Shown: positions 45,892-55,148 of the stretch, piece by piece
Position numbering within the stretch: the stretch's first letter is position 1
Layout of the letters: each line of letters opens with the position of its first letter
NCBI RefSeq assembly: GCF_002218085.1
Contig: NZ_BDUC01000005.1
Span: 1 to 64,000, forward strand
Direction of reading: 5' to 3'
From: Tolypothrix sp. NIES-4075
GTDB taxonomy: Bacteria; Cyanobacteriota; Cyanobacteriia; Cyanobacteriales; Nostocaceae
Length of the DNA stretch: 64,000 nt
Made by a program: the position numbers and the translations under genes
The notes under the pieces: model-generated
Database searches by the model: none
What the model was told of the DNA's origin: nothing
Seen by the model: only the letters and a program-made list of their open reading frames with translations

Positions 45892-46692
45892 TTGGACGAC
45901 AATTATCAAACTTATTTGAATCGGGTAGCAAGAATGACGCTGCCAGAAGCTTATAGATCCCAAATCCAGCATATCCAGGAATCATTCAAGTTTCAGCCGC
46001 AGATAGAGGGAGCTAGACTTGCTGTACCCTTTCCTGGGTATACGATAATTACCCCCCCGTGGGAGGATGAATCGGAAAACTCTGCTTTCTATGCCAAATT
46101 ACAAACTTACCAACAAGAACTGTTGCAGCTGCCAAAAAACGGTAATTTGATTGTTCCTGTACCTTCTAGCAGCTTTCATCTAACTTTGGCAGATTTAATT
46201 TGGGACGATGCTTACCGCGATGCCTGCGAAAAAAATCCTAAATTTGAACAAGAGTTACGCTCTTGCATTGCCCAAATCTTTCAGCAATATCAACAATCCA
46301 TCACAAACGGAAATAATCTGATTTGCTGGCAGATGTTAGGACTAATTGTAATGCCAAGAGCTATAGGCGTTTGTTTAGTACCCCAGGATGAAAGCTGTTA
46401 CGAGCAGATTATTAACTTTCGTAGGATAATTTATCAAAATCCCCAGCTAGTTGCTTTAGGCATTGAACAGCATTATCACTTTACAGCACACATTACATTA
46501 GGCTATTTTGGCGAGATATCGCCCGATTTAGACCGCACAAGCTTAAGTACAATGCTTTCTCAGTTAAATCAACAATGGTTGGGAAATTCACCAGAATTTT
46601 TGGTAAGTCGTGCCGAATTACGAAAGTTTGACGACATGACGCGCTATTATCGCCAACCAGACTCGCCAGTTTTAGTTATTAGTCCGGGATAG
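45892..46692 (+). CDS. DUF1868-like 2H phosphoesterase family protein
   Basis: 266 residues from a TTG. The start is supported by GGGAGG nine bases upstream and by an in-frame TAA just before it, so no longer form exists. Two H-x-T motifs typical of 2H phosphoesterases and RNA ligase-like enzymes are present: HLTLAD near residue 101 and HITLGY near 202. The whole resembles the cyanobacterial DUF1868 proteins. Predicted to act on a cyclic phosphate or 2'-5' linked RNA; the substrate is unknown. Confidence 0.7.
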   Translation: MDDNYQTYLNRVARMTLPEAYRSQIQHIQESFKFQPQIEGARLAVPFPGYTIITPPWEDESENSAFYAKLQTYQQELLQLPKNGNLIVPVPSSSFHLTLADLIWDDAYRDACEKNPKFEQELRSCIAQIFQQYQQSITNGNNLICWQMLGLIVMPRAIGVCLVPQDESCYEQIINFRRIIYQNPQLVALGIEQHYHFTAHITLGYFGEISPDLDRTSLSTMLSQLNQQWLGNSPEFLVSRAELRKFDDMTRYYRQPDSPVLVISPG

Positions 46693-46696
46693 TATT

Positions 46697-46895
46697 TAGG
46701 GACAAGGGGGACAAGGGAGACAGGGGGAGCAGGGGGAGCAGGGGGAGCAGGGGGAGCAGGGGGAGCAGGGGGAGCAGGGGGAGCAGGGGGAGCAGGGGGA
46801 GCAGGGGAGGCAGGGGGAGTTAAAATTACCAATGCCCCATGCCCCATGCCCAATGCCCCATGCCCAATGCCCCATGCCCAATTCCCTAGTCCCCA
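46697..46895. repeat. Tandem repeat array GGGGGAGCA followed by CCCATGC units
   Basis: About ten near-perfect 9-mers (AGGGGGAGC) at 46720-46810, then about seven CCCATGC/CCCAATG units. The 9-mer array is the most regular repeat in the window. It lies between convergent genes. Confidence 0.85.
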
Positions 46896-47416
46896 GTTTT
46901 AGGAATTGCATACTCTAAGATATTTAAAACTCTTCCACTTAAATTTGTCTTCTTATATTCTCTAATAATTTTGCCACCAAGCTTTTCAGGAATTCGACGA
47001 CTGGGAATATTTGCTTTATCAGCACAATAGACAAGATATTGAAAATCTAAGTTTTCCTCAGCCCATGTTTTCAGGGCGATGATAGTCTCTAATCCATAAC
47101 CTTTGCCATGTGCTGATTTCTTTAACCAAATACCCAGTTCTGGCTGATTACTATTTATTTGGTGGATTCCCGTACAACCCAAAAACTTGAAAGAATTATT
47201 ATTTAAAATAACAAGTACAAGATTTTCACCTTTTTTTATTTCTAAGAGTGAGTCGTTAATAAAATCTTCTGTTTGCGAAATATGTTTCGGGGGTTTGGTA
47301 TACATATAAGTAGTAATTTCTTGATTAAATTCACGAAAAATATCTTCTTGATATTTAATTGATATAGTTTGTAATAATAAACGACTTGTAGATATTTCTA
47401 ACTCTAATAGTTCCAT
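46886..47416 (-). CDS. GNAT family N-acetyltransferase
   Basis: 176 residues. N-terminal LEISTSRLLLQTISIKY and the acetyl-CoA loop region KKSAHGKGYGLETIIALKTW followed by ANIPSRRIPEKLGG place it in the RimJ/RimL-type GNAT group, which acetylates protein N-termini or small amines. The Q/R-x-x-G-x-G/A loop is present as HGKGYG. Substrate unknown. The stop lies at the edge of a tandem repeat. Confidence 0.8.
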   Translation of the reverse strand: MELLELEISTSRLLLQTISIKYQEDIFREFNQEITTYMYTKPPKHISQTEDFINDSLLEIKKGENLVLVILNNNSFKFLGCTGIHQINSNQPELGIWLKKSAHGKGYGLETIIALKTWAEENLDFQYLVYCADKANIPSRRIPEKLGGKIIREYKKTNLSGRVLNILEYAIPKTGD

Positions 47417-47691
47417 ATTTTCTGTTTTTATTGCCTGATGTTATTGAATTTACTAATTGATAAAATCATTTATACGCGAGTATAAGGTGACGTAATTATT
47501 ACTTAAAAATTTTTCAGTATTGCATTTTACCAAATCATGCTGGACATTCATCGAATCTTCAAAAAGAAAAAGTCATCAATCAGCTAAAGTTTTGTTAAGA
47601 TGCAAATGTTAGTAGTTTCTTAACGAAAAACATCAATCAGGATGTGAAGAAAGAAATAGCACTAACAATATAGAGTTCGGAAGATAAAGCA

Positions 47692-47829
47692 ATGAACACC
47701 TACATTTTTTTTAACGACGCCCTCCAAATGCTTGTCAACGCTTACTTAGTATCAGCTGTACTGCTAATCGCGGCTTCGGGTATTGGGTTAGCAGTCATCG
47801 AAACGATTGAAAAATCAGGTCAACGCTAA
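47692..47829 (+). CDS. 45-residue single-helix membrane peptide
   Basis: ATG at 47692 with GGAAG eight to nine bases upstream. The peptide is MNTYIFFNDALQML then a hydrophobic helix (YLVSAVLLIAASGIGLAVIE) and a short charged end TIEKSGQR. Size and layout resemble small thylakoid subunits of photosynthetic complexes, but it is not one I can name. It is flanked by about 270 and 180 bases of non-coding DNA, so it has its own promoter. Confidence 0.6.
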   Translation: MNTYIFFNDALQMLVNAYLVSAVLLIAASGIGLAVIETIEKSGQR

Positions 47830-48009
47830 CCTAAACCTCAGTTGTAGACTTGTTTTCCACATATTTTAGGTGCAGGTGTTCACTACTGAGAAATCTTGGG
47901 AACACTAATAACACCAAGGTCAAAGTTAGTTATTTAAATTACCTAATTATTACGTAAATAACAGGTAACGACATCACTACTCAGACCCAAATGTAAGGAA
48001 AAAACTACA

Positions 48010-48456
48010 ATGGGTTTATTCGATAGAATGTTTAGCGCACAAAGTCAAGTCCAAGAAGCATTCAGTCCAGCAGAAGCCTTTGCTGCTATTACTCTAGCGG
48101 CGATCGCCTCCGACGGTTATCTTTCTGAAGAAGAAACAAGAGGTATCACGGCTACCCTGTCTCGGATGAAGCTTTTCAGAAGTTATCCCAATGATGTAAT
48201 GAACAGGCTGTTAGACAAACTCCTGGGAATTCTCCAGCGGGATGGTATCAATACTTTATTTGATACAGCTAAAGAATCTCTGCCCCCCGACTTACGGGAA
48301 GCGGCTTTTGCGGTAACGGCGGATTTAATATTAGCGTCGGGTATCTTTACTGAAGAAGAAAATAGTTTTTTAAACGATTTATATCAAGCTTTAGGTATAT
48401 CAAGGGATATTGCCATACAAGTTGTGCAGGTGATGATAATAAAAAACCGGGGATAA
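48010..48456 (+). CDS. TerB-like family protein
   Basis: 148 residues, all-helical. The repeat of EAFAAITLAAIASDGYLSEE and TADLILASGIFTEEENSFL is the paired acidic-loop pattern of TerB-type domains (tellurite-resistance/stress proteins that may bind metal). RBS TAAGGA precedes the ATG. A strong terminator follows at 48492-48527. Function in cyanobacteria is unknown. Confidence 0.8.
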   Translation: MGLFDRMFSAQSQVQEAFSPAEAFAAITLAAIASDGYLSEEETRGITATLSRMKLFRSYPNDVMNRLLDKLLGILQRDGINTLFDTAKESLPPDLREAAFAVTADLILASGIFTEEENSFLNDLYQALGISRDIAIQVVQVMIIKNRG

Positions 48457-48491
48457 AGATAAAAAATCAGTTATAACTTATAAACTAAGTG

Positions 48492-48527
48492 TGCCAAAGG
48501 AGCGATCGCTTCTTTGGCATTGTTTTT
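48492..48527 (+). terminator. Rho-independent terminator after the TerB-like gene
   Basis: TGCCAAAGGAGCGA pairs with TCGCTTCTTTGGCA (one G-T), followed by TTGTTTTT. It incorporates a HIP1-like GCGATCGC at the tip. Confidence 0.8.
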
Positions 48528-48722
48528 GGCGTGAAGTGCGGGGAGTGGGGGAGAAACAATTTGACCTAAGTGTTGATAGTTTAAAAATGTTTACCTCGGT
48601 AGTTTATATTTTTTCCCAAATAATTATAGGATTTAGAAGTTTTTGTCCTCACACCACTTCCGGAAGGAGTATTTCTCTCCAGAAGTTAATAAACGTATCC
48701 TGTGGAATACAAAAGTAGTAAT

Positions 48723-50105
48723 ATGTCCTGTTCTGCCACCTTAACTCAACTAGTTGAAGTTCTTTCTGCCCAGCCTGTAAACTTATCTGAAGCTGCGTTA
48801 ACACAATTGGGTAGCGCTATTCAAACTGATACCCGTTTTTTACAACCGGGTGAAGTATTTGTGGCTCTACGAGGGGAAAAGTTTGATGGACACGAGTTTG
48901 TACCAATGGCGATCGCCAAAAATGCAATCGCGGCGATCGTTGATTTTGAATACGAAAATCCGGGATTTCCTGTCTTGCAGGTAAAAGATACCCTTAAAGC
49001 ATATCAACAAATCGCTTCTTGGTGGCGCGATCGCTTTCAAATCCCTGTAATTGGGGTAACAGGTTCTGTAGGTAAAACTACCACCAAGGAACTCATCGCC
49101 GCTGTTTTAGGAACCCGTGGACGAGTTCACAAAACTTATGGAAATTACAATAATGAAATCGGCGTTCCAAAAACTCTTCTAGAACTAAGTTCAGAACATG
49201 ATTATGCCGTAATTGAAATGGCGATGCGCGGTAAAGGACAAATTGCCGAACTAACAGAAATTGCCCGTCCGACGATTGCTGTAATTACCAATGTGGGAAC
49301 GGCACATATTGAGTTACTCGGTTCCACCGAAGCGATCGCTGAAGCAAAATGTGAGTTATTAGCGCAAATGCCGTCATCTGGTGTAGCAATTCTCAATCAC
49401 GATAATCCCTTATTAATGGCAACAGCGGCGAAAGTTTGGCAAGGCGAAACTTTGACTTATGGCTTGTCTGGGGGCGATATCCACGGGCTTTTAATTGATA
49501 ACCAGACTGTGAAAGTGGGAGGGATGGAACTTCCTTTACCTTTACCCGGTCGCCACAATGCGACTAATTTTATGGCGGCTTTGGCGGTAGCGCAGGTTGT
49601 AGGTATTGATTGGTCGTGCTTGAAAGCGGGTGTTGTCGTTGATATGCCGTCTGGACGATCGCAACGTTTTGCTTTGCCCAATGATGTGATAATATTAGAT
49701 GAAACATACAATGCTGCACCAGAAGCTATGATGGCAGCGTTGCAATTATTAGCAGATACACCCGGAAAACGGAAAATTGCCGTATTGGGTGCAATGAAAG
49801 AATTAGGAGAGCGATCGCACTCCTTACACTCCTCAGTAGGCGAAATGGTGCGAAAGCTGAATTTAGATAATTTGCTGGTGTTGGTTGACGGACAAGATGC
49901 GGAAGAATACGCACTAAGCGCTAAAGGTATTCCATCCGAATGCTTTGCAACTCATGCCGATTTGCTTGCTCGATTGAAAGAATTTGTCACAGAAGGCGAT
50001 CGTTTACTTTTCAAAGCCGCACATTCTGTAGGTTTAGATCGCGTCGTCAATCAGTTTCGTCTTGAATTTCGTAGTGAGCGCTTAAGCGCTCAAAGCAAAA
50101 TCTAA
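48723..50105 (+). CDS. murF: UDP-MurNAc-tripeptide--D-Ala-D-Ala ligase
   Basis: 460 residues from the ATG at 48723 (an upstream GTG at 48702 adds seven). Adds D-Ala-D-Ala to the peptidoglycan precursor in the cytosol. Mur-ligase ATP motif GVTGSVGKTTTKEL, carbamyl-Lys region MAMRGKGQIAELTEI, and the C-terminal LDETYNAAPEAMMAAL are intact. The last ten codons (SERLSAQSKI) are supplied by a copy of the GTAGTGAGCGCTTAAGCGCTC palindrome, an unusual tail. The 3' neighbour is convergent, 5 bases away. Confidence 0.93.
   Translation: MSCSATLTQLVEVLSAQPVNLSEAALTQLGSAIQTDTRFLQPGEVFVALRGEKFDGHEFVPMAIAKNAIAAIVDFEYENPGFPVLQVKDTLKAYQQIASWWRDRFQIPVIGVTGSVGKTTTKELIAAVLGTRGRVHKTYGNYNNEIGVPKTLLELSSEHDYAVIEMAMRGKGQIAELTEIARPTIAVITNVGTAHIELLGSTEAIAEAKCELLAQMPSSGVAILNHDNPLLMATAAKVWQGETLTYGLSGGDIHGLLIDNQTVKVGGMELPLPLPGRHNATNFMAALAVAQVVGIDWSCLKAGVVVDMPSGRSQRFALPNDVIILDETYNAAPEAMMAALQLLADTPGKRKIAVLGAMKELGERSHSLHSSVGEMVRKLNLDNLLVLVDGQDAEEYALSAKGIPSECFATHADLLARLKEFVTEGDRLLFKAAHSVGLDRVVNQFRLEFRSERLSAQSKI
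50071..50096. repeat. GTAGTGAGCGCTTAAGCGCTC palindrome within the end of murF
   Basis: A member of the dispersed palindrome family, here translated as the C-terminal tail of MurF. Confidence 0.65.
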
Positions 50106-50110
50106 TTAAC

Positions 50111-51655
50111 CTACTTCCCTAGCCAAAACTGCTGCAACGACTGAAAAAGTTTCACAAACATCTCCTCCAACCAAAGCAACGCTGCATCAAGCCATGCTAA
50201 AATTCGCTCTAAAGGATGCTTTTCATACCCCATTGATGTTGCTTTGGTTTCTATCCAATCGGGTTTAGCCTCAATTTCAGTTGTTGGAAAACGCTGTTTT
50301 TGAGCAACTTCCCCTTTGTTACTTTCAACCTGGGAAATCTTCGATTCAGTTGATTTTATTGCAGCGACTTTTCCAGATGCTTTTTCACTTCGAGTTAAAT
50401 CGGTGGTTGGTTTTTGCTGTTTTACCAATTTGGAAGCTGGTTTTTTCGGGATATTTTGATAACTATTAAGCCAGTTTTGTAGATATCCTGGTGATTGACT
50501 AGCAGGTAAAGCCGGATTTGCTGTTTGTGGAACTTCTTCCTCAATCGGTTCAAAATCGCCAAATAAATCATCCCAACTCAGCCAAGGATCTGCGACTAAA
50601 TCTTGATTTTGCGACTGACGGCTAACAGGTAAAGCAGGGGAAACATTACTTGCTGGTGGGGATGCGTCGAGTTTTTTACCTGTGCGTTGTCCAAAAAAGT
50701 AATTTACCGCAGCTTCGATTATTGCTTTAATTCGCAAGCGATCGCTTTGAATCTCTTCACCACGAACTGTTAATTCTTTCCCGTAAAGAAATATGTTTAA
50801 CTGAGTTTGGGCAACTTTAATAATTTCCCGGCTGCGTTGTTGTACAGTTAATGTAGCGCGAGACAGCGGAGTTAAAGCGTTTGATTCTAACTTCGCCACA
50901 GATGCATCAATAAATGCTAGCACTTCATCAGATTTAACTAAAGCTTGTGTTTCCGTTTGTTCGGGTAGCGCAGGCGTTATATTACCATTACCTGTTAACT
51001 TTGTCAACAGTCGCTCAATTTCTGGTAAGACTTCTGTTTCTTGTTTTTCTGTAGCTAACCGCCAATAATGCCAGTAATCTGCAATTTCGCCAATAATTCT
51101 ATCTTGTAATTTTTCTTGTTGCTGGCGTGTTAAAATGTCGAGAATTTCATTCTCGGCGGTGACGAGTACCAAACTGCGATTTTCGAGTTGGCTGGCTATT
51201 CCCCGCACTGTAGGAGTGTCTGTAACTGTTGAGGAGTAAGTCAGACTAGATGTGCTGGGTTGATTTGGAAAAAATTTGAACCGCCTAAATCCTAAGAAGT
51301 TTTTATTTACATTCTCCTTGTCTTGTTGTCTTGTTGTCTTGTTGTCCTTTAATGCTTGTAACACTCGTTGAATCGGTGTATCAGCGGCTGGGGGAGTTTC
51401 TAGTTGAGAACGGATATTATTTGCTTCTAAATGTAACCTGTTTTGCGGCGCTTGGGGGTGCAGTTGTTTACCGACTGATTCGACTGCTTGTTGCACCAGT
51501 ATAATTACTGAATAAATCAGTGCTTGTAATGACCATTTTGTAGCGACTTGCAGATGGCGAAAAGTGCTATCCAAGCGATCGCCGAAACGTCGCGATTGTC
51601 GGTGGACAAAGTTAAATAGTCTGCTTTGATAACGATTAGAGGAAGCAGAAGGCAT
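50111..51655 (-). CDS. Conserved hypothetical protein with membrane-associated helices
   Basis: 514 residues. A moderately hydrophobic helix lies near residues 40-60 (KWSLQALIYSVIILVQQAVE) and an amphipathic helix is at the very C-terminus (LERILAWLDAALLWLEEMFV). The middle is low-complexity and Gln/Pro/Ser-rich, with a TTGTCTTG repeat-encoded insert (DNKTTRQQDKEN). I do not recognise a named domain; proteins of this kind occur in cyanobacteria. Convergent with murF and divergent from the mannosidase. Confidence 0.55.
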   Translation of the reverse strand: MPSASSNRYQSRLFNFVHRQSRRFGDRLDSTFRHLQVATKWSLQALIYSVIILVQQAVESVGKQLHPQAPQNRLHLEANNIRSQLETPPAADTPIQRVLQALKDNKTTRQQDKENVNKNFLGFRRFKFFPNQPSTSSLTYSSTVTDTPTVRGIASQLENRSLVLVTAENEILDILTRQQQEKLQDRIIGEIADYWHYWRLATEKQETEVLPEIERLLTKLTGNGNITPALPEQTETQALVKSDEVLAFIDASVAKLESNALTPLSRATLTVQQRSREIIKVAQTQLNIFLYGKELTVRGEEIQSDRLRIKAIIEAAVNYFFGQRTGKKLDASPPASNVSPALPVSRQSQNQDLVADPWLSWDDLFGDFEPIEEEVPQTANPALPASQSPGYLQNWLNSYQNIPKKPASKLVKQQKPTTDLTRSEKASGKVAAIKSTESKISQVESNKGEVAQKQRFPTTEIEAKPDWIETKATSMGYEKHPLERILAWLDAALLWLEEMFVKLFQSLQQFWLGK

Positions 51656-51758
51656 AGTGATGAACTTTTATTGAGCGCGTTGTTATTTATTGGACTTGCG
51701 TCAAACAATAAAACGACAAGCTGTTAAATATAGTAATTGCCATCATCTTAGCGAAAAT

Positions 51759-54700
51759 ATGACCCCTCCTGTACTTTCATCTGATATTAAATTGATTGTC
51801 CAAGCAATTGAGCAACTGCGCTCTTGTTGTCAAGTAAATGTTCAGTCTACCTGGCTGTGTAGTGAAGCTGATTTGGCGATTGCGGATATTACGGCATCAA
51901 AATTGTCTGTTTGGACACCTGTTGAGTTGAATGACCCCGGACATGTTGCTTGTTCCGGGGGGCGAAAAGTGCTATGGTTGGCGCAAAAGTTAATAGTTCC
52001 TGAGAATTTACAAGGCTATCCTTTGGCTGGTTTGTGTTTGCGGTTGGCGTTGACTTGGTGGGCGGATTCTGTTGAGGTTTATGTGAATGGTGAGTTGGCG
52101 GTTGAGGGTGATTTGTTTGATTGTTCGCCGAGGGTGTTACTTAGTCGTGAGGTGATGCCGGGGGAGGAGTTTGTTGTTGCTGTACGGTTGACAAGTCCGG
52201 GACATTGTGATGGGGCTTTGATGCGATCGCTTTTGGTGTATGAGTCTGATAATAATTTAGATCCGGGTTTTGTGGCTGATGAGTTAGCTGTGTTGTTGTG
52301 TTTTTTGGAAAGGTTTGCACCGGATAAGTTGGATGTTTTGGCAGGGGTGGTAAAACAGATAACGAACCGCCAAGACGCCAAGGACGCAGAGGAAGAGGGA
52401 TTTGAGAAATCTTTCTTGGCGATGCGTCAAAATTTGATTGAATCCAAAGTCGATAATCTAAAATTCAAAATTTATCTGTTGGGTCATGCTCACCTTGATT
52501 TGGCATGGTTATGGCGGGTAAGTGAAACTTGGCAGGTTGCACAAAGTACTTTTGAGTCGGTTTTGAGGTTGCAGGAGGATTTTCCGGAGTTGATTTTTTG
52601 TCATTCGACTCCAGCGCTTTATGCTTGGGTTGAAGAATATCGTCCTGATTTGTTTGCAGCGATTAAAAAAGCCGTAGAGGCTCGACGTTGGGAAATTTTG
52701 GGAGGTTTTTGGGTTGAACCGGAACTTAATTTAATTTCGGGTGAAGCGATCGCTCGTCAGTTACTATATGGTCAGCGCTATGTATTGGAAAAGTTTGGCA
52801 AGGTTTCGACTATAGTTTGGGTTCCGGATAGTTTTGGTTTCTGTGCAACTTTACCGCAGTTTTTGGCTTTGGCGGGAATTGAGTTTTTTGTGACTCAGAA
52901 GTTGCGCTGGAATGATACTACTAAGTTTGATTATGGCGCTTTTTGGTGGCGATCGCCTGATGGAAGTGAAGTATTTAGTTACATGTCTGCGCTTATCGGG
53001 GAAGGCATCGATCCGGTTAAAATGGCATCATATGCTTGTGAATGGCAAATTCAAACTAATTTAGAAGATTGTCTCTGGCTTCCCGGTGTCGGCGACCACG
53101 GCGGCGGTCCGACTCGTGATATGTTAGAAACTGCCCGACGCTTTTCAAAATCACCTTTCTTCCCTGAGTTAGAATTCACGACAGCAGAAAAGTATTTGCA
53201 GCAGATTAAGGAGACAGGGGGACAGGGGGACAGGGGGACAGGGGGACTGCTTGGAGACAAGGAGACAGGGAGACAAGGGGACTCCTTGGGGACAAGGGGA
53301 CTCCTTGGAGACAATGAGAATAATTCTTTCCCCCTCTCCCCCTCTCCCCCTCCCCCCTTCCCCACCTGGAATGACGAACTTTATCTAGAATTCCATCGCG
53401 GATGCTATACTACCCACGCGGATCAAAAACGTTGGAATCGTCGTTGTGAAGGATTATTGTATGAAGCTGAACTTTTTGCGGCTTTGGCGACAATCATCTG
53501 TGAAGCTACCTATCCGAAAGCGGAGATAGAAGCAGCTTGGAAAAAAATGTTATTTAACCAGTTTCACGATATTTTGCCCGGTTCTTCGATTCCGGAAGTT
53601 TATACGGATGCACTTCCTACTTGGCAGGAAGTGGAAGAAGTTGGATCGAAGATATTGCAAAATTCATTGAGTGCGATCGCATCTCACATTACTCTACCTG
53701 AACCACCACACCCTGACAGTTTACCCATTTTCGTCTTTAACTCCCTTAATTGGCAGCGTTCTGAGGTAGTTGTTGTTGATTTACCTGATTCTTTCTCAGA
53801 CGCTTGCGTGTACAATTTGGGTGGCGTTGCCTTGCCTTGTCAACTTAGGGAACCGTCTGAGCTTATTTTCGTTGCTGAGGATATTCCCTCTCTTGGCTAT
53901 CGCATTTTCTGGCTCTGTCTTGCTAACCCTAAAAATGGTCATAGCAGGGCACATCATGATGATAGCAAAATGGGTTTGCAAAAGCAAGAACATTTTTACC
54001 CAAAAAGTAGAGACGCGATTAATCGCGTCTTTACTTTAGAAAATGAGTTTTTGAGAGTCATTGTTGATGAAGAAAATGGTGATTTATCGAGTATTTTTGA
54101 CAAGGTTAATCATCGAGAAGTTCTTTCTCAAGCAGGTGGTAATCAACTACAAGCTTTCCAAGATAGCGGACAATATTGGGATGCTTGGAATATCGATCCA
54201 AATTATGCCCAGCATCCTTTACCACCAACGCAGCTTAAATCTATTCAATGGTTAGAACAAGGCGTAGTGCAAAATCGCCTGCGGGTGGTGCGTCAAATAG
54301 GACAATCTGAATTTTGTCAAGATTATATCTTACAAGCTGGTTCACCTTTACTGAAAATTGCCACCACTGTTAATTGGCAAGAAAGTCAAGTTTTGGTGAA
54401 AGCTGCTTTTCCTCTGAATGTGAAAGCTGATTTTGCTACCTTTGAAATTCCTTGTGGTGCGATTCGCCGCCCAACTAAACGCGAAACCCCAGCGGAAAAA
54501 GCAAAATGGGAAGTTCCGGCTTTACGTTGGGCTGATTTAACTCAGGAACAAGATAAATGTATTTACGGTGTAAGTTTGCTGAATGATTGTAAATATGGTT
54601 ATGACAGTCAACCGCAGCAATTACGCTTAACACTATTACGCAGTCCCAAATGGCCCGACCCAGAAGCTGACCGAGGCTTTCATGAATTTACTTATGCCTT

Positions 54701-55082
54701 ATATCCCCACGCTGGTAGTTGGGAATCTGCTCATACGGTAAGACGCGGATATGAATTGAATACCCCATTGCAAGTTATCTTAAACCCAGCCAGAACTGCA
54801 AATTCAAAACTCAGCGCGGCTGAAAGCATGAGTTTCTTGAATTTATCAGCAAAGAATTTGATTTTAATGGCGTTTAAGCAAGGCGAAGATGACCAACAGT
54901 GGATTCTCCGGTGTTATGAATGTCACGGAGAAACCGCTGAGTTAACTTTGACAAGCGATTTAAAGTTAAGTTTGGCAGATTCAGTGGATTTGTTGGAACG
55001 CTATTTGTCCACCGCTGAATCGTCATCTCATAGCATAAAGCCTTGGAAAATCTTGAGTTTCAAAGTTATTTCTGAGTTTTGA
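51759..55082 (+). CDS. Glycoside hydrolase family 38 alpha-mannosidase
   Basis: 1107 residues from the ATG at 51759. Hydrolyses terminal alpha-mannosides. The GH38 catalytic part holds zinc ligands in HAHLDLAWLW (H243, H245, D247) and the nucleophile D357 in WVPDSFGFCATLPQ. An Asn/Gln-rich beta C-terminal domain follows. Two repeat elements are inside the frame: a GACAGGGGG/CTCCCCC array (53205-53366) adding about 50 Gly/Thr/Asp/Pro-rich residues before WNDELYLEFH, and an AGTAGAGACGCGATTAATCG palindrome at 54008-54035 giving RDAINRVF. Both preserve the frame. No signal peptide, so cytoplasmic. Confidence 0.88.
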   Translation: MTPPVLSSDIKLIVQAIEQLRSCCQVNVQSTWLCSEADLAIADITASKLSVWTPVELNDPGHVACSGGRKVLWLAQKLIVPENLQGYPLAGLCLRLALTWWADSVEVYVNGELAVEGDLFDCSPRVLLSREVMPGEEFVVAVRLTSPGHCDGALMRSLLVYESDNNLDPGFVADELAVLLCFLERFAPDKLDVLAGVVKQITNRQDAKDAEEEGFEKSFLAMRQNLIESKVDNLKFKIYLLGHAHLDLAWLWRVSETWQVAQSTFESVLRLQEDFPELIFCHSTPALYAWVEEYRPDLFAAIKKAVEARRWEILGGFWVEPELNLISGEAIARQLLYGQRYVLEKFGKVSTIVWVPDSFGFCATLPQFLALAGIEFFVTQKLRWNDTTKFDYGAFWWRSPDGSEVFSYMSALIGEGIDPVKMASYACEWQIQTNLEDCLWLPGVGDHGGGPTRDMLETARRFSKSPFFPELEFTTAEKYLQQIKETGGQGDRGTGGLLGDKETGRQGDSLGTRGLLGDNENNSFPLSPSPPPPFPTWNDELYLEFHRGCYTTHADQKRWNRRCEGLLYEAELFAALATIICEATYPKAEIEAAWKKMLFNQFHDILPGSSIPEVYTDALPTWQEVEEVGSKILQNSLSAIASHITLPEPPHPDSLPIFVFNSLNWQRSEVVVVDLPDSFSDACVYNLGGVALPCQLREPSELIFVAEDIPSLGYRIFWLCLANPKNGHSRAHHDDSKMGLQKQEHFYPKSRDAINRVFTLENEFLRVIVDEENGDLSSIFDKVNHREVLSQAGGNQLQAFQDSGQYWDAWNIDPNYAQHPLPPTQLKSIQWLEQGVVQNRLRVVRQIGQSEFCQDYILQAGSPLLKIATTVNWQESQVLVKAAFPLNVKADFATFEIPCGAIRRPTKRETPAEKAKWEVPALRWADLTQEQDKCIYGVSLLNDCKYGYDSQPQQLRLTLLRSPKWPDPEADRGFHEFTYALYPHAGSWESAHTVRRGYELNTPLQVILNPARTANSKLSAAESMSFLNLSAKNLILMAFKQGEDDQQWILRCYECHGETAELTLTSDLKLSLADSVDLLERYLSTAESSSHSIKPWKILSFKVISEF
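53205..53366. repeat. Tandem repeat array within the mannosidase frame
   Basis: GGGGACAG-type units, then GGAGACAAGG-type units, then CTCCCCCTCTCCC units in opposite sense. The translated product is a low-complexity loop. Confidence 0.75.
54008..54035. repeat. AGACGCGATTAATCGCGTCT palindrome in the mannosidase frame
   Basis: A perfect 20-base palindrome, a common cyanobacterial repeat core, translated as DAINRVF. Confidence 0.7.
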
Positions 55083-55086
55083 TGTG

Positions 55087-55143
55087 TTCGTAGTAAGCGC
55101 TTCAGCGCTGTAGATAAAGCAGCGCTTCAGCGCCGACTACGAA
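55087..55143. repeat. Dispersed palindrome, double copy, between mannosidase and psbN
   Basis: TTCGTAGTAAGCGCTTCAGC ... GCGCCGACTACGAA; two AGCGCTTCAGCGC cores face each other. Probably also acts as a terminator-like structure between convergent genes. Confidence 0.7.
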
Positions 55144-55148
55144 TGATT

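Noticed and set aside
46697..46815. Regular repeats as a CRISPR array
   Set aside because: Units are 9 bases with no unique spacers; this is a simple tandem repeat. No cas genes are nearby.
48491..48718. + strand ORF of 75 codons before murF
   Set aside because: It begins in the terminator of the TerB-like gene and has no family, ribosome binding site or protein-like composition.
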